A model generated the notes under the pieces. The model ran no database searches, had not been told where the DNA came from, and saw only the letters and a program-made list of their open reading frames with translations. Source: Adiantum capillus-veneris (Eukaryota > Streptophyta > Polypodiopsida > Polypodiales > Pteridaceae). Taken from it: DNA of 64,000 nucleotides. The translations under genes were made by a program, and so were the position numbers. The DNA lies in NCBI GenBank assembly GCA_014529385.2, contig CM043944.1, positions 49,521,768 to 49,585,767 of the forward strand, in the 5' to 3' direction. Within the stretch, counting starts at the first letter, position 1; every line of letters starts with the position of its first letter. Below are positions 10,463-23,977 of the stretch, in pieces.

Positions 10463-11542
10463 CTAAATGAAAAGAAGAAAGGTAGAATTATCAACGTACA
10501 AGATTCTTAGTATTGCCTCTTGTTGCCTATCCTCATCATTGATAGTTGGTGTGGCTTCAAGGTTGATAGAGGATTTTCTCTCGTCAACTTTGCGGGGACT
10601 GTGCAAACTAGGCGAGTCGGGGCGGATAGGAGTTTGGTTGGCAACAACCCTTGCTTGTGTTGCAAAAAACTCCTCATCTGTGACATGACTCTGCCCTGCA
10701 TTGAGAACATCCGCTGTCACTAGTGCAATTGTGTTAGCAATAGAGTACCCCAATGGAAGCAGCTTGTCATATGTAGGTTCTGGTGTAGGATCAAGGGGGA
10801 ACACCATCTTGGTGCATATGAGGCTAAGACACTCATCTAGCCAGACACTAAAAGCCTTTTCCAGATCGTGCAAGAATAAATACTCTTCATTTTCAATAAT
10901 TATGATGCTGAGGCGGATAATCTCCACCTCAAGAATTGCAGCTAGGTCAGTGCTCTTGGGGTTGGGTACCTCGGAGGTGCCGGCAATCTGCTCTCTCACT
11001 GCAACTACCCCTTTCAAGCCGTGGGGATATTTGGTGGCTTGCAGTCTTCGCTCACTCGAACATCTATAGGGGCGGGCTTAGGATCTCTACAATCCGGCAT
11101 CACCCCACCCACTGCGAGATGTGGGATCTCCCTCTCCTCCAAGGAGGGCTCCTCATTAACAAAGGAAGAAGAGAGTGGCAATGTTGGACAAGAAATATTG
11201 CCCAATTTTGCGCTTCTTAAAGGAGTCTGCAACTTCCTTTGTCACTTCGAGGAAGTGGTTCACCTCTTTTGCAATCGCCTCAAAATGGGATAGTCGCTTT
11301 GAAGATGCAGTGTCGCCCTTGTGGATGTAGCGAAGCAGATCACATGGCAACCACAACATGGCGTTGTCTTCAAAGTTCACAAGATACTTGAGTATATGCA
11401 CATGCATATACTCTATGATGTCGTGAAAAGGGTCATTGTGGATTTGCATGTTTTTTTGTAAATCGACTGTGTGGGTGAAGAAGCCGTGAAGATCATTGCG
11501 TCCAACATATTTGGTCTCCTCTAGGAAAATAAGGAACCACAA
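10463..11542 (-). pseudogene. Unrecognised decayed ORFs, minus strand (part 1)
   Basis: I do not recognise this family. Two minus-strand frames, 11542-11156 (128 aa) and 11017-10463 (184 aa), with a shifted frame linking them (72 aa, 11232-11014), read like one broken protein. Visible stretches are HVHILKYLVNFEDNAMLWLP and HFEAIAKEVNHFLEVTKEVA, then VPNPKSTDLAAILEVEIIRL and a P/S/T-rich tail. Composition is protein-like, with mixed hydrophobic and charged residues and few rare residues. There is no zinc finger, RT or transposase signature. It could be a decayed host gene, a captured fragment, or the accessory ORF of a transposon. The frames at 12160-13265 may belong to the same locus. Confidence 0.4.
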
Positions 11543-11611
11543 AAGGGGGTTGTGTGCTCTTTCAATATTGTTGCTGCATGGGGGGAGGATGCGCTAGCAT
11601 GTGCTACCATG

Positions 11612-11613
<2 letters not shown>

Positions 11614-11696
<83 letters not shown>
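11614..11696. repeat. (TC)n microsatellite, 83 bp
   Basis: Perfect CT/GA dinucleotide array. Ser-Leu or Arg-Glu ORFs across it are artefacts. Confidence 0.98.
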
Positions 11697-11697
<1 letters not shown>

Positions 11698-11699
11698 GT

Positions 11700-12159
11700 G
11701 TTGATAGACAAATAAGAAGCCCCCTCCCCTTTATATACCCCCCCTCCCCCCCCCCATGGCCTGCTGCAAAAAAAGATACCAACCCAAAGCTCTTTGAAAT
11801 ACACACAAACACACATGGGTGTGCACACAAATACCCAAACAAAATTTTAAAAAATTAATCAATGACGATGATACTATGACGACAAAATTTTTTAGAATTT
11901 CCATTAAAAGAAATGCTTACAACGTGGTAGTAGAGACGGTTACATTGATTTATTAGATCAATTTAAAGACAATGCGTTGACAACCCTCCACTCCTCTTGC
12001 ACTTTCATGGCTACCTCCATCCACCCACCAATTTGAAACAACAAAAAAGCTTTTAATAAAACTAACATTTGGCACATGTACACAACACAAAAATTGCACT
12101 GATCTTTTGCCGATTGAGACGAAAGTAAGCATCTTTGATATCTTCGTAGCCCAAGATAA
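11700..12159. other. Noncoding spacer with short C runs
   Basis: Contains broken poly-C stretches near 11740-11755 and AT-rich DNA. I see no gene. Confidence 0.5.
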
Positions 12160-13265
12160 TCAAGTGTTCTTGTATGTTGGAGAGAGTCCAGTGGTCACTG
12201 ACTTGCACAATCTCAAAAACACCATTTGACAAAGTAAAATGGGCATGTCAAATGTCACAAAATTAGCAACAGTAGATTGTAGGGGTATCCACTTTCCACT
12301 CTTACACATCCAACGTTCATAGTGGAAGTGTAGGTACAAAGTAGTGCGCACTTTTAGATATCGTATCCCAATACCTGAAGCCTCCACCTTACACTTGTAT
12401 TTATCTCCTTGGTGCACTCCCTTAACCATTCCCCAATTATCTCCAAATACAAGTTTTAGTGCTTCATACGTAACATTCTTGCTACAAAACATAGTAGGTG
12501 TGACACTGAATGGGAATGTCTTGAACAAGTGTACAAAATCATGCATGGGGCAGCCCCAACTGAACCCTACTGATCTGGAATCCTTCCCAAATTTTAATGA
12601 AGAGCAAATATAAAAAATCATCTTCTCCTTCACAAAGAAGAGTGACCAAACATCGGGTTGTGGCCATTCCATGCTCAATAATGAAGGTTTGTCGATAGCA
12701 ATGATCTTACCATATATCCTTCAAGGTCGGCACTACGCACGTGTGTGAGTAGAAGAAGATTCTGCATTGCAGCAGTATCAAAGGTGGCGTGTTGGGAAGC
12801 ATCATAACAACAATGTTGGCATGAAGAGCGCTGAAGATTCCTGTGATAATCTTGATTGGTTGTTCCTCAACAAAGTCGGATGGGAATATATCTATGACAA
12901 CACCAAAAACTTTCAAGTCAAAAACGAATAACAAGCGTTCAGAATTCGCAACCAACAATGTTTTACGACTTACAATTTAATGAAAAATCTCTTGAGCTTC
13001 CATTCCTCAAGTGCATGGATCACCAAGAGTACACGTGTTGAACATTGGCCACTGTGCCATTGACCCTATGGTTCTTGAAACCAGGAAGTTTCCCCTTCCA
13101 ATGTTTGTCGAGGTTGCCACGGTTTCTAACTCGATGAAACTCGATAGCTGCAGGTTGAATGAAGACCCAAGATCCTTTAGAAATCACTTGCGACACGCAT
13201 TCCCCATCAGAATCCCTAGTGTTATGCAAGAAGAACGCTTCTATCTCATCCTTTGGCTTCCTTGA
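12160..13265 (-). pseudogene. Unrecognised decayed ORFs, minus strand (part 2)
   Basis: Three minus-strand frames follow each other: 13229-13020 (69 aa), 12958-12707 (83 aa) and 12678-12160 (172 aa). Visible stretches are KGSWVFIQPAAIEFHRVRNR, VVIDIFPSDFVEEQPIKIIT and LKLVFGDNWGMVKGVHQGDK. The composition is protein-like and one direction is favoured throughout, which suggests a broken gene, or exons, rather than chance frames. Small gaps between frames could be frameshifts or introns; I cannot tell which. No family is recognised. The same strand and spacing as 10463-11542 suggest one larger locus between Gypsy G1 and LTR X copy A. Confidence 0.4.
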
Positions 13266-13321
13266 AGAAGAGTTGTAGTGTTAGAGAGAAAGGCATGTTG
13301 CTTCAGCAATGAAGTGTGAGA

Positions 13322-13587
13322 GTGGTTAAATGGAGAACAAGGGGAGAAGAAGTAGTTCAACTGGATGGTGTGGATGAAAGGGGGAGATAGGTGGTGCAGC
13401 TATGGAAAGCTTCCATTTGTGTTGCAGTTATGGAAAGCTTGGAGGGAGGGGGAGAAGTGGTTCAATGGGGATCAAGGGGAGAAGAAGTAGTTCAAAGGGG
13501 TGGTGTGGATGAAAGGGGGAGACAGGTGGTGCAGCTATGGAAAACTTCCATATGTGCTGCAACTATGGAAAGCTTGGAGAGAGAGAG
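13322..13587. repeat. 135-bp tandem duplication
   Basis: Copy 1 starts GTGGTTAAATGG at 13322 and copy 2 starts GTGGTTCAATGG at 13457, so the period is 135. Each unit contains GGTGTGGATGAAAGGGGGAGA and GCAGCTATGGAAA. Copies differ by a handful of substitutions. The array ends in a short GA run. Confidence 0.9.
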
Positions 13588-13771
13588 AGAGAGAGAGGTA
13601 GAATAGAGGGTACTGCTAAAAAAAGCAAATTTTGGTCAAAGAAAATAGTTTTTTGACCATGTATTTAGTTAGGAGAGCTTTTCGGGAGTGAAAAGTGAGA
13701 TTTAGAGATTTTTCTAAAAAAATTAAAATTTTATGAATATTTTATGGAAGCCCATGAAAATGGAGGCAAAG

Positions 13772-13790
13772 CCCCCCCCCCCCCCCCCCC
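13772..13790. repeat. Poly-C tract (19 bp) followed by T6
   Basis: Homopolymer run in AT-rich noncoding DNA. Confidence 0.9.
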
Positions 13791-13991
13791 TTTTTTCCCC
13801 CTTCTCTCTTTTTCTAAGGGACAAAGCTATAATGAGGGGAACAAATAGGCCCCCAAGCCCCCCTACTACCCTATCTTTTAGAGGGTATAGTTGTGGCCAC
13901 CACCCTCTTCCTATTGGTCCATGCTTAATCACCCCTTAAGCTAAAGGGCCCTTTTGGGGTTCATATTTTTCTAATGTTATATGTTTATGCT

Positions 13992-16326
13992 AGTGCTCTA
14001 CATAAAAAGTGCTTTTCGTTTCATGTCACGTAGGTTGTAGGAACACTGTTTTGGTCATAACTCACAAACCGTTATGAATCATCGTGAACCCTTTAAACCA
14101 AAGATAAACCATATTATTTAGAACTCTCTTGGGTGTCATGTGAAAATCACGCACCAGCTAAGAGTTATGGTAAAAAACAGCTTGTCCACTGCACATTCAA
14201 ATTTTTGGACCCCAGGCTCCTTGGAGAACCACTATATATATTCACCAAATGAGCAAACCCACTTAGCCAACTAAAATCTTGATTAAACTTGATGATAAAT
14301 GTATTTAGGTCTGCGATATCACTTCATGAATGTGACTTATTAACTATTCCATAATCGGATTTACCTACGTGTGTAGGGGTGCTACAAGGGGGAGTACCAT
14401 ATGACGTCATGAGTTGATCGACTTGTTTATATATGATTTTATGGTTTGTTTTGGTGAATTCATTTCAAGTGTTAGATGTCCATAAACTTATATGAGGATA
14501 TATGGTTAGTCACCCCGAACTGTACGGGCAATTAAGAATAAAGTGGCTTTCTTTTTGTGCTATCGTTTGTTGCATGATTATCATATAGGCCAAGTGATGT
14601 GATTAGGTGTTAGTATATATTATGGGACTGAGCTTGATGCATTGGTTTGAGGTCAAACAGTTTCATTTTCATGTTATATGCATGTTATATGTGAAGTTAT
14701 GGTTTATGGTCGACCTAAGTATTCGAGCTGTTTTGCATCATGTTTATGTTGATGGAATGATATCATATGATGTATCGAACCTCACTGATGGATGTGGATG
14801 CCTCATGTGCATGTGTATGATTGTTTTCCACCTTTCTAGGTCAAAACTAGTTCTGTGTGCTAGAGGGGTGAACTGCATATATGGTACATCACTTATGCAT
14901 GATTGGATGTTGTCAAAATTGGATTTTGATATCATGTTTAGTTTTTGGTTGGACTTATTTTATGCATAAAAGGTTCATGTCTTAAGGGTCATGTGTGTGG
15001 GATCAATTTGATTACAATAGATATGTCAAACTCCAAGTGTGAGAGTTGGTTCAGTGTAAATATGGTTTATGGTCAAGGGATGAGATCCCTCATGGATTAT
15101 GTTGTGATTTTGATTGTGGAAGCCAATGTGGATCTTGGTCTTTTTTTTTTGGATATGGTTATGCTACCAAAATGCTCTCGACATTTTTACAACCATGTTA
15201 TGTGCTAAAGTGGTTTCTGCAGTAATGGATGCGCATCACCCCGAGTTGAGTGGAGTGATCACCATGTGATGTGATTGGATTATGGTTTATGACTTTGGAT
15301 GGGATCATCAAGTGATTTTGATGGTTTATGGTGGACGTGTAAGGGTCTCAACAGTCTGACTACTTAGAAAATATTGTTTGTGCATATGGAAAATGCTATT
15401 GTGATTGGACTCATGTGTTATGTTTCTCATGGCAACATCGCTACAAGACTAGGATCACATATATTGCTTAGGCTTAGACAAAAGCGTCATTGAATTGGGG
15501 CTTTGGTGGATCGGGGGTGTTGCATAGGTCTTCTTTTTGTTAGGTTTATCTACACAGTTAGTGCGTCGGAGGTTGAACGACCTATACGGCTAACTCGTTG
15601 GGGAATCTTGTCTTGGTTTTGCCTAAACATCCGATGCTGGGTATCAAAAAGATGTGGCATCTAAACTGGTATAGTTGGTGTTGATACCCTACCACTTGAT
15701 GGTATTTGGGATCCTTGCAAAGCTCAGGTTCATGGAGGGAGGTGAAGCGGCCTTGGCCTATGTCTGGCTCAGGTAGGTTGGAATTGTTCTGGCTCGCTAC
15801 CAACAAAGTGAAATTCTCTATGTGTGAAGTAGAGCCGAAGTAGATGGTTGGACTGGTCGATCCCTACAGAGGGTCCAATGCTCTCCTAATCATTTTGTTA
15901 TATTTTTAATGTTATGGTATACCCAAAAAAATTTATTGCATTAATATATGGTTGTTTGTTTCATTTAGATAGTACACTTAAAGATTCTCTTGTGTCATTC
16001 TTTAGTGTCTTTGTGCACTCTAATTCACCCTCCATTGTTCTCTCTATTTCTCTATTCTCGCAATGCGTTGTACACTTATATTCACCCTCCATAATTTTTT
16101 AATTTTTTGAGTATACTTTCATTCATATCACCCATTCAAAGGTAGCACTAGTCGCTAGGTGCCTATGGATGCAGTTCTGCTCATGGCCTAAACCCCATGC
16201 TAGGGTGGACGCTGAGAACTCCTCCGCTATGCAAATGCTTCTAGAACTCTGATGTATATTGAAAAATTGTATAAAAGTGTAAATTATGTATTTTGTACAT
16301 AGGCCCCTAGGGAGGAGTATCTTTCA
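13992..16326 (+). repeat. LTR family X, copy A, 5'-truncated
   Basis: The reverse complement of this stretch aligns with 28333-30817 (copy B) and 35130-38119 (copy C). Shared landmarks are AAAAAGTGCTTTT, GAACACTGTTTTGGTCATAA and CTTGGAGAACCACTATATA. Copy A lacks about 620 bp at its start that B and C have. It ends CTTTCA, followed two bases later by a primer-site-like TCGTATCAGAGT, which supports an LTR ending at about 16326. Small ORFs inside (such as 14607-14969) recur in copy C (36687-36890) because of the shared repeat and are probably not genes. Confidence 0.75.
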
Positions 16327-16328
16327 CC

Positions 16329-16340
16329 TCGTATCAGAGT
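16329..16340 (+). promoter_or_regulatory. Decayed primer-binding site after LTR X copy A
   Basis: TCGTATCAGAGT matches the initiator-Met primer site TGGTATCAGAGC at 10 of 12 positions and sits two bases after the CA end. No coding internal region follows, so the rest of the element is lost. Confidence 0.55.
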
Positions 16341-16829
<489 letters not shown>

Positions 16830-17443
16830 ACACATACAATGTCACTTTGAACATTTTCCCTTACATGATAGATTGAATTGGCATACTTAAGGAAACCAAC
16901 AAATAAAAGTGTATCCTTATTTGCTATGATCATAGACATTACCAAACTCTAAAAAGGTTGATGATGGTGGTAGGTCACGGTAATGGACGCACATGGCCTT
17001 GATAGAAAGATTTTTATATTATTTAAAGTGTTGCTTTAGGGTCCCCCTACATTAAGCTAAATGGTGATGGATTTCGATTGAGTGGTGAATTGATGATGCA
17101 GCACATGCTTGCAAGTAAAGTTGTCAAATGCATCCATCATCACATGAATAAGGTGTCAATGGGGCAATTCTATTTAGATTGGGTTTAGGCGAGCGACACA
17201 GATAAGAGAAAAGGCATGACTTGAACTTGGAAGAAGCTAATTTTCCAAATAGCAGAACACTTGCCTCCCTACCCATCTTGAAATGAGTGAACCCCCAGCC
17301 CAACCAAAATACACAAAAAGGCCTTTCTTCTGTGTGATATATAGTGTGAATTACAGAGGGAGCTTGCACAAGGTGACTCTTGACCAATGACAACACACTT
17401 AGCATGGAACAATGGGTAAGTGCCTCCATCTAATCTGAACTAA
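16830..17443. other. Noncoding spacer
   Basis: A 101-codon minus-strand frame at 17124-17429 has no recognisable motif. I cannot support a gene here. Confidence 0.4.
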
Positions 17444-17462
17444 GGGGGGGGGGGGGGGGGGG
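17444..17462. repeat. Poly-G tract (19 bp)
   Basis: Uninterrupted G run in noncoding DNA. Confidence 0.9.
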
Positions 17463-17538
17463 TAAACACGCATCACTCACATACTTTGCTACCACCCCCG
17501 AATAAATCCAGTCTTAGAGCTTCAATTGCAAAGTGGTG

Positions 17539-17540
<2 letters not shown>

Positions 17541-17630
<90 letters not shown>
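17541..17630. repeat. (TC)n microsatellite, 90 bp
   Basis: Perfect array without interruption. Confidence 0.98.
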
Positions 17631-19018
<1,388 letters not shown>

Positions 19019-19245
19019 TGTTGGAATAAAGGTTGCAGAGAAACACACACAGTTTGGAGAAGACAAAGGAAGCTCAAGGCACACAATAGAGAGTGTGTTA
19101 CTTAGTGTGCAATGGAAAGATAGATAGCCCTAGAGTGATGGGCATATATACAATGCACGGGGGAAAAAACATCCTAAAGAGGGAAAAAATGCCCCGGCGG
19201 TCCTAGTTTGTTCACACACATCACTACCACATGTATATGGTAACA
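19019..19245 (-). repeat. 3' LTR of the Copia element
   Basis: 227 bp. It aligns without gaps to 23978-24204. The differences cluster in the first 16 bases (three), with single changes in CAGTTTGG, AACATCC and TAGTTTG. Confidence 0.98.
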
Positions 19246-19257
19246 AATCCCCCCTGG
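19246..19257 (-). other. Polypurine tract of the Copia element
   Basis: The minus strand reads CCAGGGGGGATT directly before the 3' LTR start TGTTACC. Confidence 0.85.
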
Positions 19258-19320
19258 AGTGATGCAGTGAACAAAAGCTGGCACATGAGTAAAGGAAAGT
19301 GCCATGCCCTGAGGACAGGA

Positions 19321-20409
19321 TCAGTCCACAAAGGGGAGTAAGCCCAAAGCTTTGCGGAAAGCTTCAAGCTTCTCACGAGACAATGCCTTTGTGAAAAGAT
19401 CTTCAAGGTTATCCTGTGTTGGCACATAAGCCAAGCTGATCTCTCCTGCTGAGAGCCTCTCCCTGACATAGTGGTAATGCACCTCAATGTGCTTTGTGCG
19501 AGCATGAAAAAATGGGTTCCTCGCAACTGCCAATGTGCTCTGACTGTCAGTGTAGATAGTGTTGGCAGTGTCCTGTCCAACACCCAAATCAGCCATAAGG
19601 CGTTTGAGCCATACACACTCAACCGTAGCTGTGAAGACTACCCTATACTCAACCTCACAACTCGAAGTGGCCACAGTAGGTTGCTTCTTGCTCAACCATG
19701 ATATACATGACCTGCCAAGCATGAAACAAAAACCACTTGTGGACACTCGCGTGTCAAAACAACCAGCCCAATCTGAGTCCGAAAAAGCATGTAAATCTGG
19801 CGGCAATGATCCCCCCTTGGGATAAAACAAGCCAAGGTGTAAAGTGCCACTAAGGTAGCAGAAAATCCTCTTGATAGCCTGCCAATGCTTAGACCCTGGG
19901 CTATGCATAAATCTGCTGACCTATGAGACTGAAAACTGAATATCCGGCCTCGTGTTGCATACATAAATGAGGCAGCCAACAGCAGTTTGGTAAAGAGTGA
20001 CATCAGCAGGATCGCCAGCATCATGCAGAATCAACTTCAAACCTGTTTCCATGGGAGTGGCAATAGGTTTGCAATCCTCAAGTCCAAACTTACATAGCAA
20101 TGTCTCTATGTAACTTTTCTGACACAAGGCAATACCACCATCACACTACTTAAACTGTATACCCAAGTAATGATGCAACAGCCCCAAATCTTTCATCTTG
20201 AAAGTAGCATTCAAATCAGCCTTAAATTCAGCAATATGTCTCTCATTTGGTCCAGTGATCAACAAATCATCAACATAAAGAACCACAATGAGAAGTACAT
20301 CACCCTCACGCTTTACATACAATGTGCTTTCTATTGGACTGTTACGAAAGCCTTGTTTGACCAAATGAGTGTCAGCTTTCTCATACCAAGCACGAGGAGA
20401 TTGCTTCAA
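19321..20409 (-). pseudogene. Copia pol: RT C-terminal half and RNase H, with stops
   Basis: Three minus-strand ORFs in one frame (20409-20146, 20127-19921, 19908-19321), separated only by stop codons. The first has the RT active-site motif VVLYVDDLLIT, with both catalytic Asp present. The second carries the GLEDCKPIATPM connection. The third is RNase H, with D in FSDSDWAGC, E in SSCEVEYR and D in YTDSQSTLA, and the usual end ALSREKLEAFRKALGL. These enzymes copy the element RNA into DNA. Domains are clear; the stops inactivate the copy. Confidence 0.96.
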
Positions 20410-20415
20410 CCCATA

Positions 20416-21352
20416 TTAAGCCTTGTTACATTTGCACACTTTGTCCTCTTGTCTTTTTATGACAAAACCGCGAGGCTGCGTTACATAAACTTCCTCAAAT
20501 ATGTCACCATTCAAGAAAGCAGTAACAATGTCTGATTGATGTACATCCCAACCAAAATGAGCTGCCAATGCACATAGAAAACGCACAGTAGTCATACGAC
20601 AAGTGGGAGCAAAAGTCTCTTCATAATCTATGCCTTTTTGCTGTGCATAACCCTTTGCAACAAGTCGAGCCTTATGGCGATCGATCTCAACATCCGGTTT
20701 GCGTTTCAACTTGTAAACCCACTTTGTACCAATGGCCTTTTTGCCAGGAGGCAAATCACATAAAGTCCATGTATCATTTTCTATAAGTGCATCATATTCT
20801 GATTGCATGGCAGCCATCCAATTTTCTGAATTCTGTGCTTCATCAAAAGACAGAGGCTCCTCAACATCATGTAAACTAGACACAGCCAAAGCATAACAAT
20901 CTGATGCATAAGATGCATGGCGAGAGCCTGAACGAGTACGACTAGACAAAGGTGCATCCAATTTACTATCACGCAAAGTGTGCACCAGCCATTTTGGCAT
21001 ACCTCTAGCCTGCTCATTTTCAGCCCTTTCCTCATCAAGTACATCATGTACATCTGCATCAGTAATAGGCTGATCTAAAATATTTTCAAAAAACCCCCAT
21101 AGGCTATACATTTGCCTCATTGGAACTTACATTCGTATTTCCACCACTGAAAAGAGGCAACAAAGTGTCATAAATGTCCTGTGAGCTTACATTACTGTCT
21201 CTAGTACATGATAGCAAGGGCTGAATAGAATCTTCCACAAACAGTACATCCCGAGAAACCAGAATACGTTTTGTTTGCAAATGATACAACCTGTAACCTT
21301 TGCTTTCAGCACTATAACCAACAAAAATACATTTGACAGCCTTATCATCCAA
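20416..21352 (-). pseudogene. Copia pol: integrase C-terminus to RT N-terminal half
   Basis: ORF 21352-21104 carries the integrase tail with KCIFVGYSAESKGYRLY, a conserved Copia signature. A frameshift near 21104-21120 leads into ORF 21120-20416, which has the RT fingers: ENWMAAMQSEYDALIENDTW, GTKWVYKLKRK, ARLVAKGYAQQKGIDYEETF and DVHQSDIVTAFLNGD. The first catalytic Asp of the RT is in that last motif. A stop at about 20414 separates it from the YVDD segment. Confidence 0.95.
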
Positions 21353-21361
21353 TTTTCTGCG

Positions 21362-22069
21362 CTACACTTGTGGCACCAAAGCATATGCCAAACAACCAAA
21401 AACACGCATGTGCTCAATAGAAGGTTTTCTATCATGCCATGCTTCATATGGAGTAAAAGACTGCAAAGCTTTCGTAGGACACCTGTTAAGTACATAAGTG
21501 GCACACATGATGGCCTCAAGCCAAAAAGAATGCGGTAAAGCTTGACTTTTGACCATACATCGTGCCATTTCCGTCAGTGACCTGTTTTTCCTCTCAACAA
21601 CACCATTTTGCTGAGGTGTATAAGGCACTGTACATTGGTGTTTTATCCCACGACTAGCAAGAAATGCATTAAATTCATGAGACATATACTCCCCCCCTCG
21701 ATCTGAACGGAGGGTGCCCATAGTACATTTCGAGACATTTTCAGCCATAGCCAGAAATTATTTGAAGCACATAAAGACTTCGGACTTCGCTTTAAGCGGA
21801 AATACCCATGCATGCCTGGAGTAATCATCAATGAAAGTCACGAAGTACAGGTAATTGCCCAAGGACGGAGTTTGCATGGGCCCACAAACATCACTATGCA
21901 CAAGCTGCAAGCTACAACCTGCATGTGACCCGGACTGTACCATCCTTTGGAAACTTAGAACGCTGCATCTTACCCAAAATACAGCCTTCACAAACATGTT
22001 TGATAGGTGCTTCAAGAGGCGGCAAAGAAGCAACCATATCAGATTTCTGCAAACGCAACAAACTGGCAA
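21362..22069 (-). pseudogene. Copia integrase core, with stop
   Basis: Two ORFs in one frame (22069-21758 and 21748-21362). Core residues are seen as D in VHSDVCGPM, D in LRSDRGGEY and E in QQNGVVERKNRSL, the D,D-35-E pattern. FVTFIDDYSRHAWVF lies between. A stop near 21750 splits the core. The enzyme would join the DNA copy to the chromosome. Confidence 0.95.
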
Positions 22070-23336
22070 AATTCAGATGACCAAAACGTGCATGCCAAAG
22101 TTTTGCATCTGAAATAGCCCTTGAATTTGCAAAAGCATTTGCAAAATTTTTTCCACACTTGTCATACAAAGTGAGCTTATACAGCCCACGGCACAAAAGC
22201 CCAGATGCAACAATTTCATCACCAAAACTGAGATCATGAACTGTAGATCTGTCATCCACAAATTTGACTACAAGTCCAAGTCTAGCAAGTGCGTATACAG
22301 ATAAGAGATTCTTCTTGATCCCAGGTACATAAAGTGCATCAACAAGTGTGAAGGAACTGCCATTAGCAGCAGTGAGCACAATCTTTCCAACTCCCTGAAC
22401 TGGATAAGAGGCGTTGTTGGCACAAGTCACTGAATTCCCATGAGGGACAGACTCGAGAGAGGTAAACAATTCACGATGTGAGGTAATGTGCTTTGTAGCA
22501 CCACTGTCGAAATACCACACATGTGAATCTGCAGCAACTGACAAGCATGCATCATGGACAGCAGGATTGTAAGTGCACTCTGCGCTAAACGCCCATTCTG
22601 CATCAACATCAGCATTACAGTCTCTTTTCACAGAAGACTCAACAATGGCTGCATTTGTAGTGGAACCAGCATTTACAGTGGAACCACCCTCTTTCTTCTT
22701 AGCCTCTTTGGCCTTCAACTTAGGACACGACTTGATCAAGTGATCATTGGCTTTACAATAATGGCAACGCATCTTCTTTTTGCCCTTATCACCAGAATTG
22801 TCAGACGAAGTGCTGCCAGCAGAAGCATTAGGAACAGAATTTTTGCCACTCGCAGCAGAACCATAAGAAGTGGCTGCATTGTTGTTACCACCCTTTGTTT
22901 GAGAAGCAATAAAAGCCTGTTCAACTGCATGCTGCCTAGTCCTGTTTTTTCTAGAAAGTGACTCTTGCAACAGCAATGTGCATAATGCATCAAACTTGAC
23001 AACTTCAGGATTTCCTTGGGTCATCAGTCTCCAAGTACTAGCAAAAGTCTGGTAGGAATCTGGTAAGGCATCAAGAACAGTCTGCACAAGGGAACTGTCT
23101 GAAATGACTTCACCTGCAGAAATAAGATGCTCATTGATATCCTTGACACTAGCAAGGAAAGTGTCCATATCATCTTCCTCATGCATAATCTTCGACTCCA
23201 GCTCTTTACGCAGCAAAGCAATTTTAGCCTCATTGCGGCTTGCATAAAGACCTGCTAGAATATCCCAAGCTTGTTTTGCAGATTTTGCTGAACGGATGTG
23301 AGGAACAATGGTGCGCTTCACAGACAACGCAATCAA
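21912..23336 (-). pseudogene. Copia gag C-terminus, protease and integrase zinc domain
   Basis: A 474-codon frame. It includes the Copia gag UBN2-like core (AKQAWDILAGLYASRNEAKI, LLRKELESKIMHEEDDMDTF). The zinc knuckle CHYCKANDHLIKSC (CX2CX4HX4C) is intact. The protease motif is WYFDSGATKHIT with its catalytic Asp. The pre-integrase zinc region is LWHARFGHLNFASL and CEGCILGKM. The frame runs out after KFPKDG because of a frameshift into 22069-21758. Upstream, a TAG at 23343 separates it from the first part of gag. Confidence 0.96.
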
Positions 23337-23345
23337 TGCATGAGC

Positions 23346-23675
23346 CTACGCATCCTTAACATCCCAACGAGCTTGTTCTGCCGTAGGCAAAACAACTCTA
23401 ACAGTTGCAATCCTTGCAGCAAGACCTGCAACATCCTCAACATCGCCTACATCCTCAGAACCAGGACGTACATCAATGCCCTGCACAATGTTCCAGACAC
23501 CCTTTGACACAAGAACATGTTGCATCATATAAGCCCACATAGGGTAGTTGTCCCCATTCAACCTGTCCTCAGCAGCAAACATCTTGAACACATCTGTGTT
23601 GTTGTTGTCAACCATGGTAAATGCTGCACCTGATGTGAAAACTGCCCGAAAATAGGAGAAATGGAGCGGGAACAA
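23346..23675 (-). pseudogene. Copia gag N-terminus, ends at a TAG
   Basis: The likely native start is the internal Met before VDNNNTDVFKMFAAEDRL, near 23616. It is followed by LNGDNYPMWAYMMQHVL, the conserved Copia gag start (LxGxNYxxWA). The frame ends WDVKDA then TAG and continues in frame as AHALIALSVKR at 23336. A single C-to-T change from CAG would create this stop. Confidence 0.93.
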
Positions 23676-23963
23676 CCTATGCTATATAGCACAAACCGTA
23701 GAGGACTATAAGGCACCTGTTATGCAGAAAACGACACTGACAAAAATTCTGTACAAAATGACGAAATAGCCTGTGCAGTACTGCCTGTAGTGGAAACGGA
23801 GGCCGAAATGAGCCCAAATCAAAATTCTGAGTGAACCAAGCTCTTCGAGATTTCCCAAAGTATTTGTCGACTTGCGAACGCTTGCCAAAGCTCACTGAAA
23901 TCGAAGAAAGTGAACAGGTGTGTGCTAGAGCAGCTGGCGACTAAGCCCGGGAGGACGTGACCT

Positions 23964-23975
23964 GCTCTGATACCA
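23964..23975 (-). promoter_or_regulatory. Primer-binding site, initiator-Met tRNA (Copia)
   Basis: The minus strand reads TGGTATCAGAGC, two bases after the LTR end CAACA. Confidence 0.95.
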
Positions 23976-23977
23976 AT

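Noticed and set aside
11594-11858. Ser-Leu and Arg-Glu repeat proteins over CT/GA arrays
   Set aside because: All such frames here and at the other GA/CT arrays are products of the dinucleotide repeat and open in several frames.
14607-14969. 120-codon ORF conserved with 36687-36890
   Set aside because: The similarity comes from the shared LTR X nucleotide sequence. The frame is not kept in copy B and has frameshifts in copy C.
17124-17429. 101-codon minus-strand ORF as a gene
   Set aside because: No motif, no homologous copy in the window, and no supporting context.
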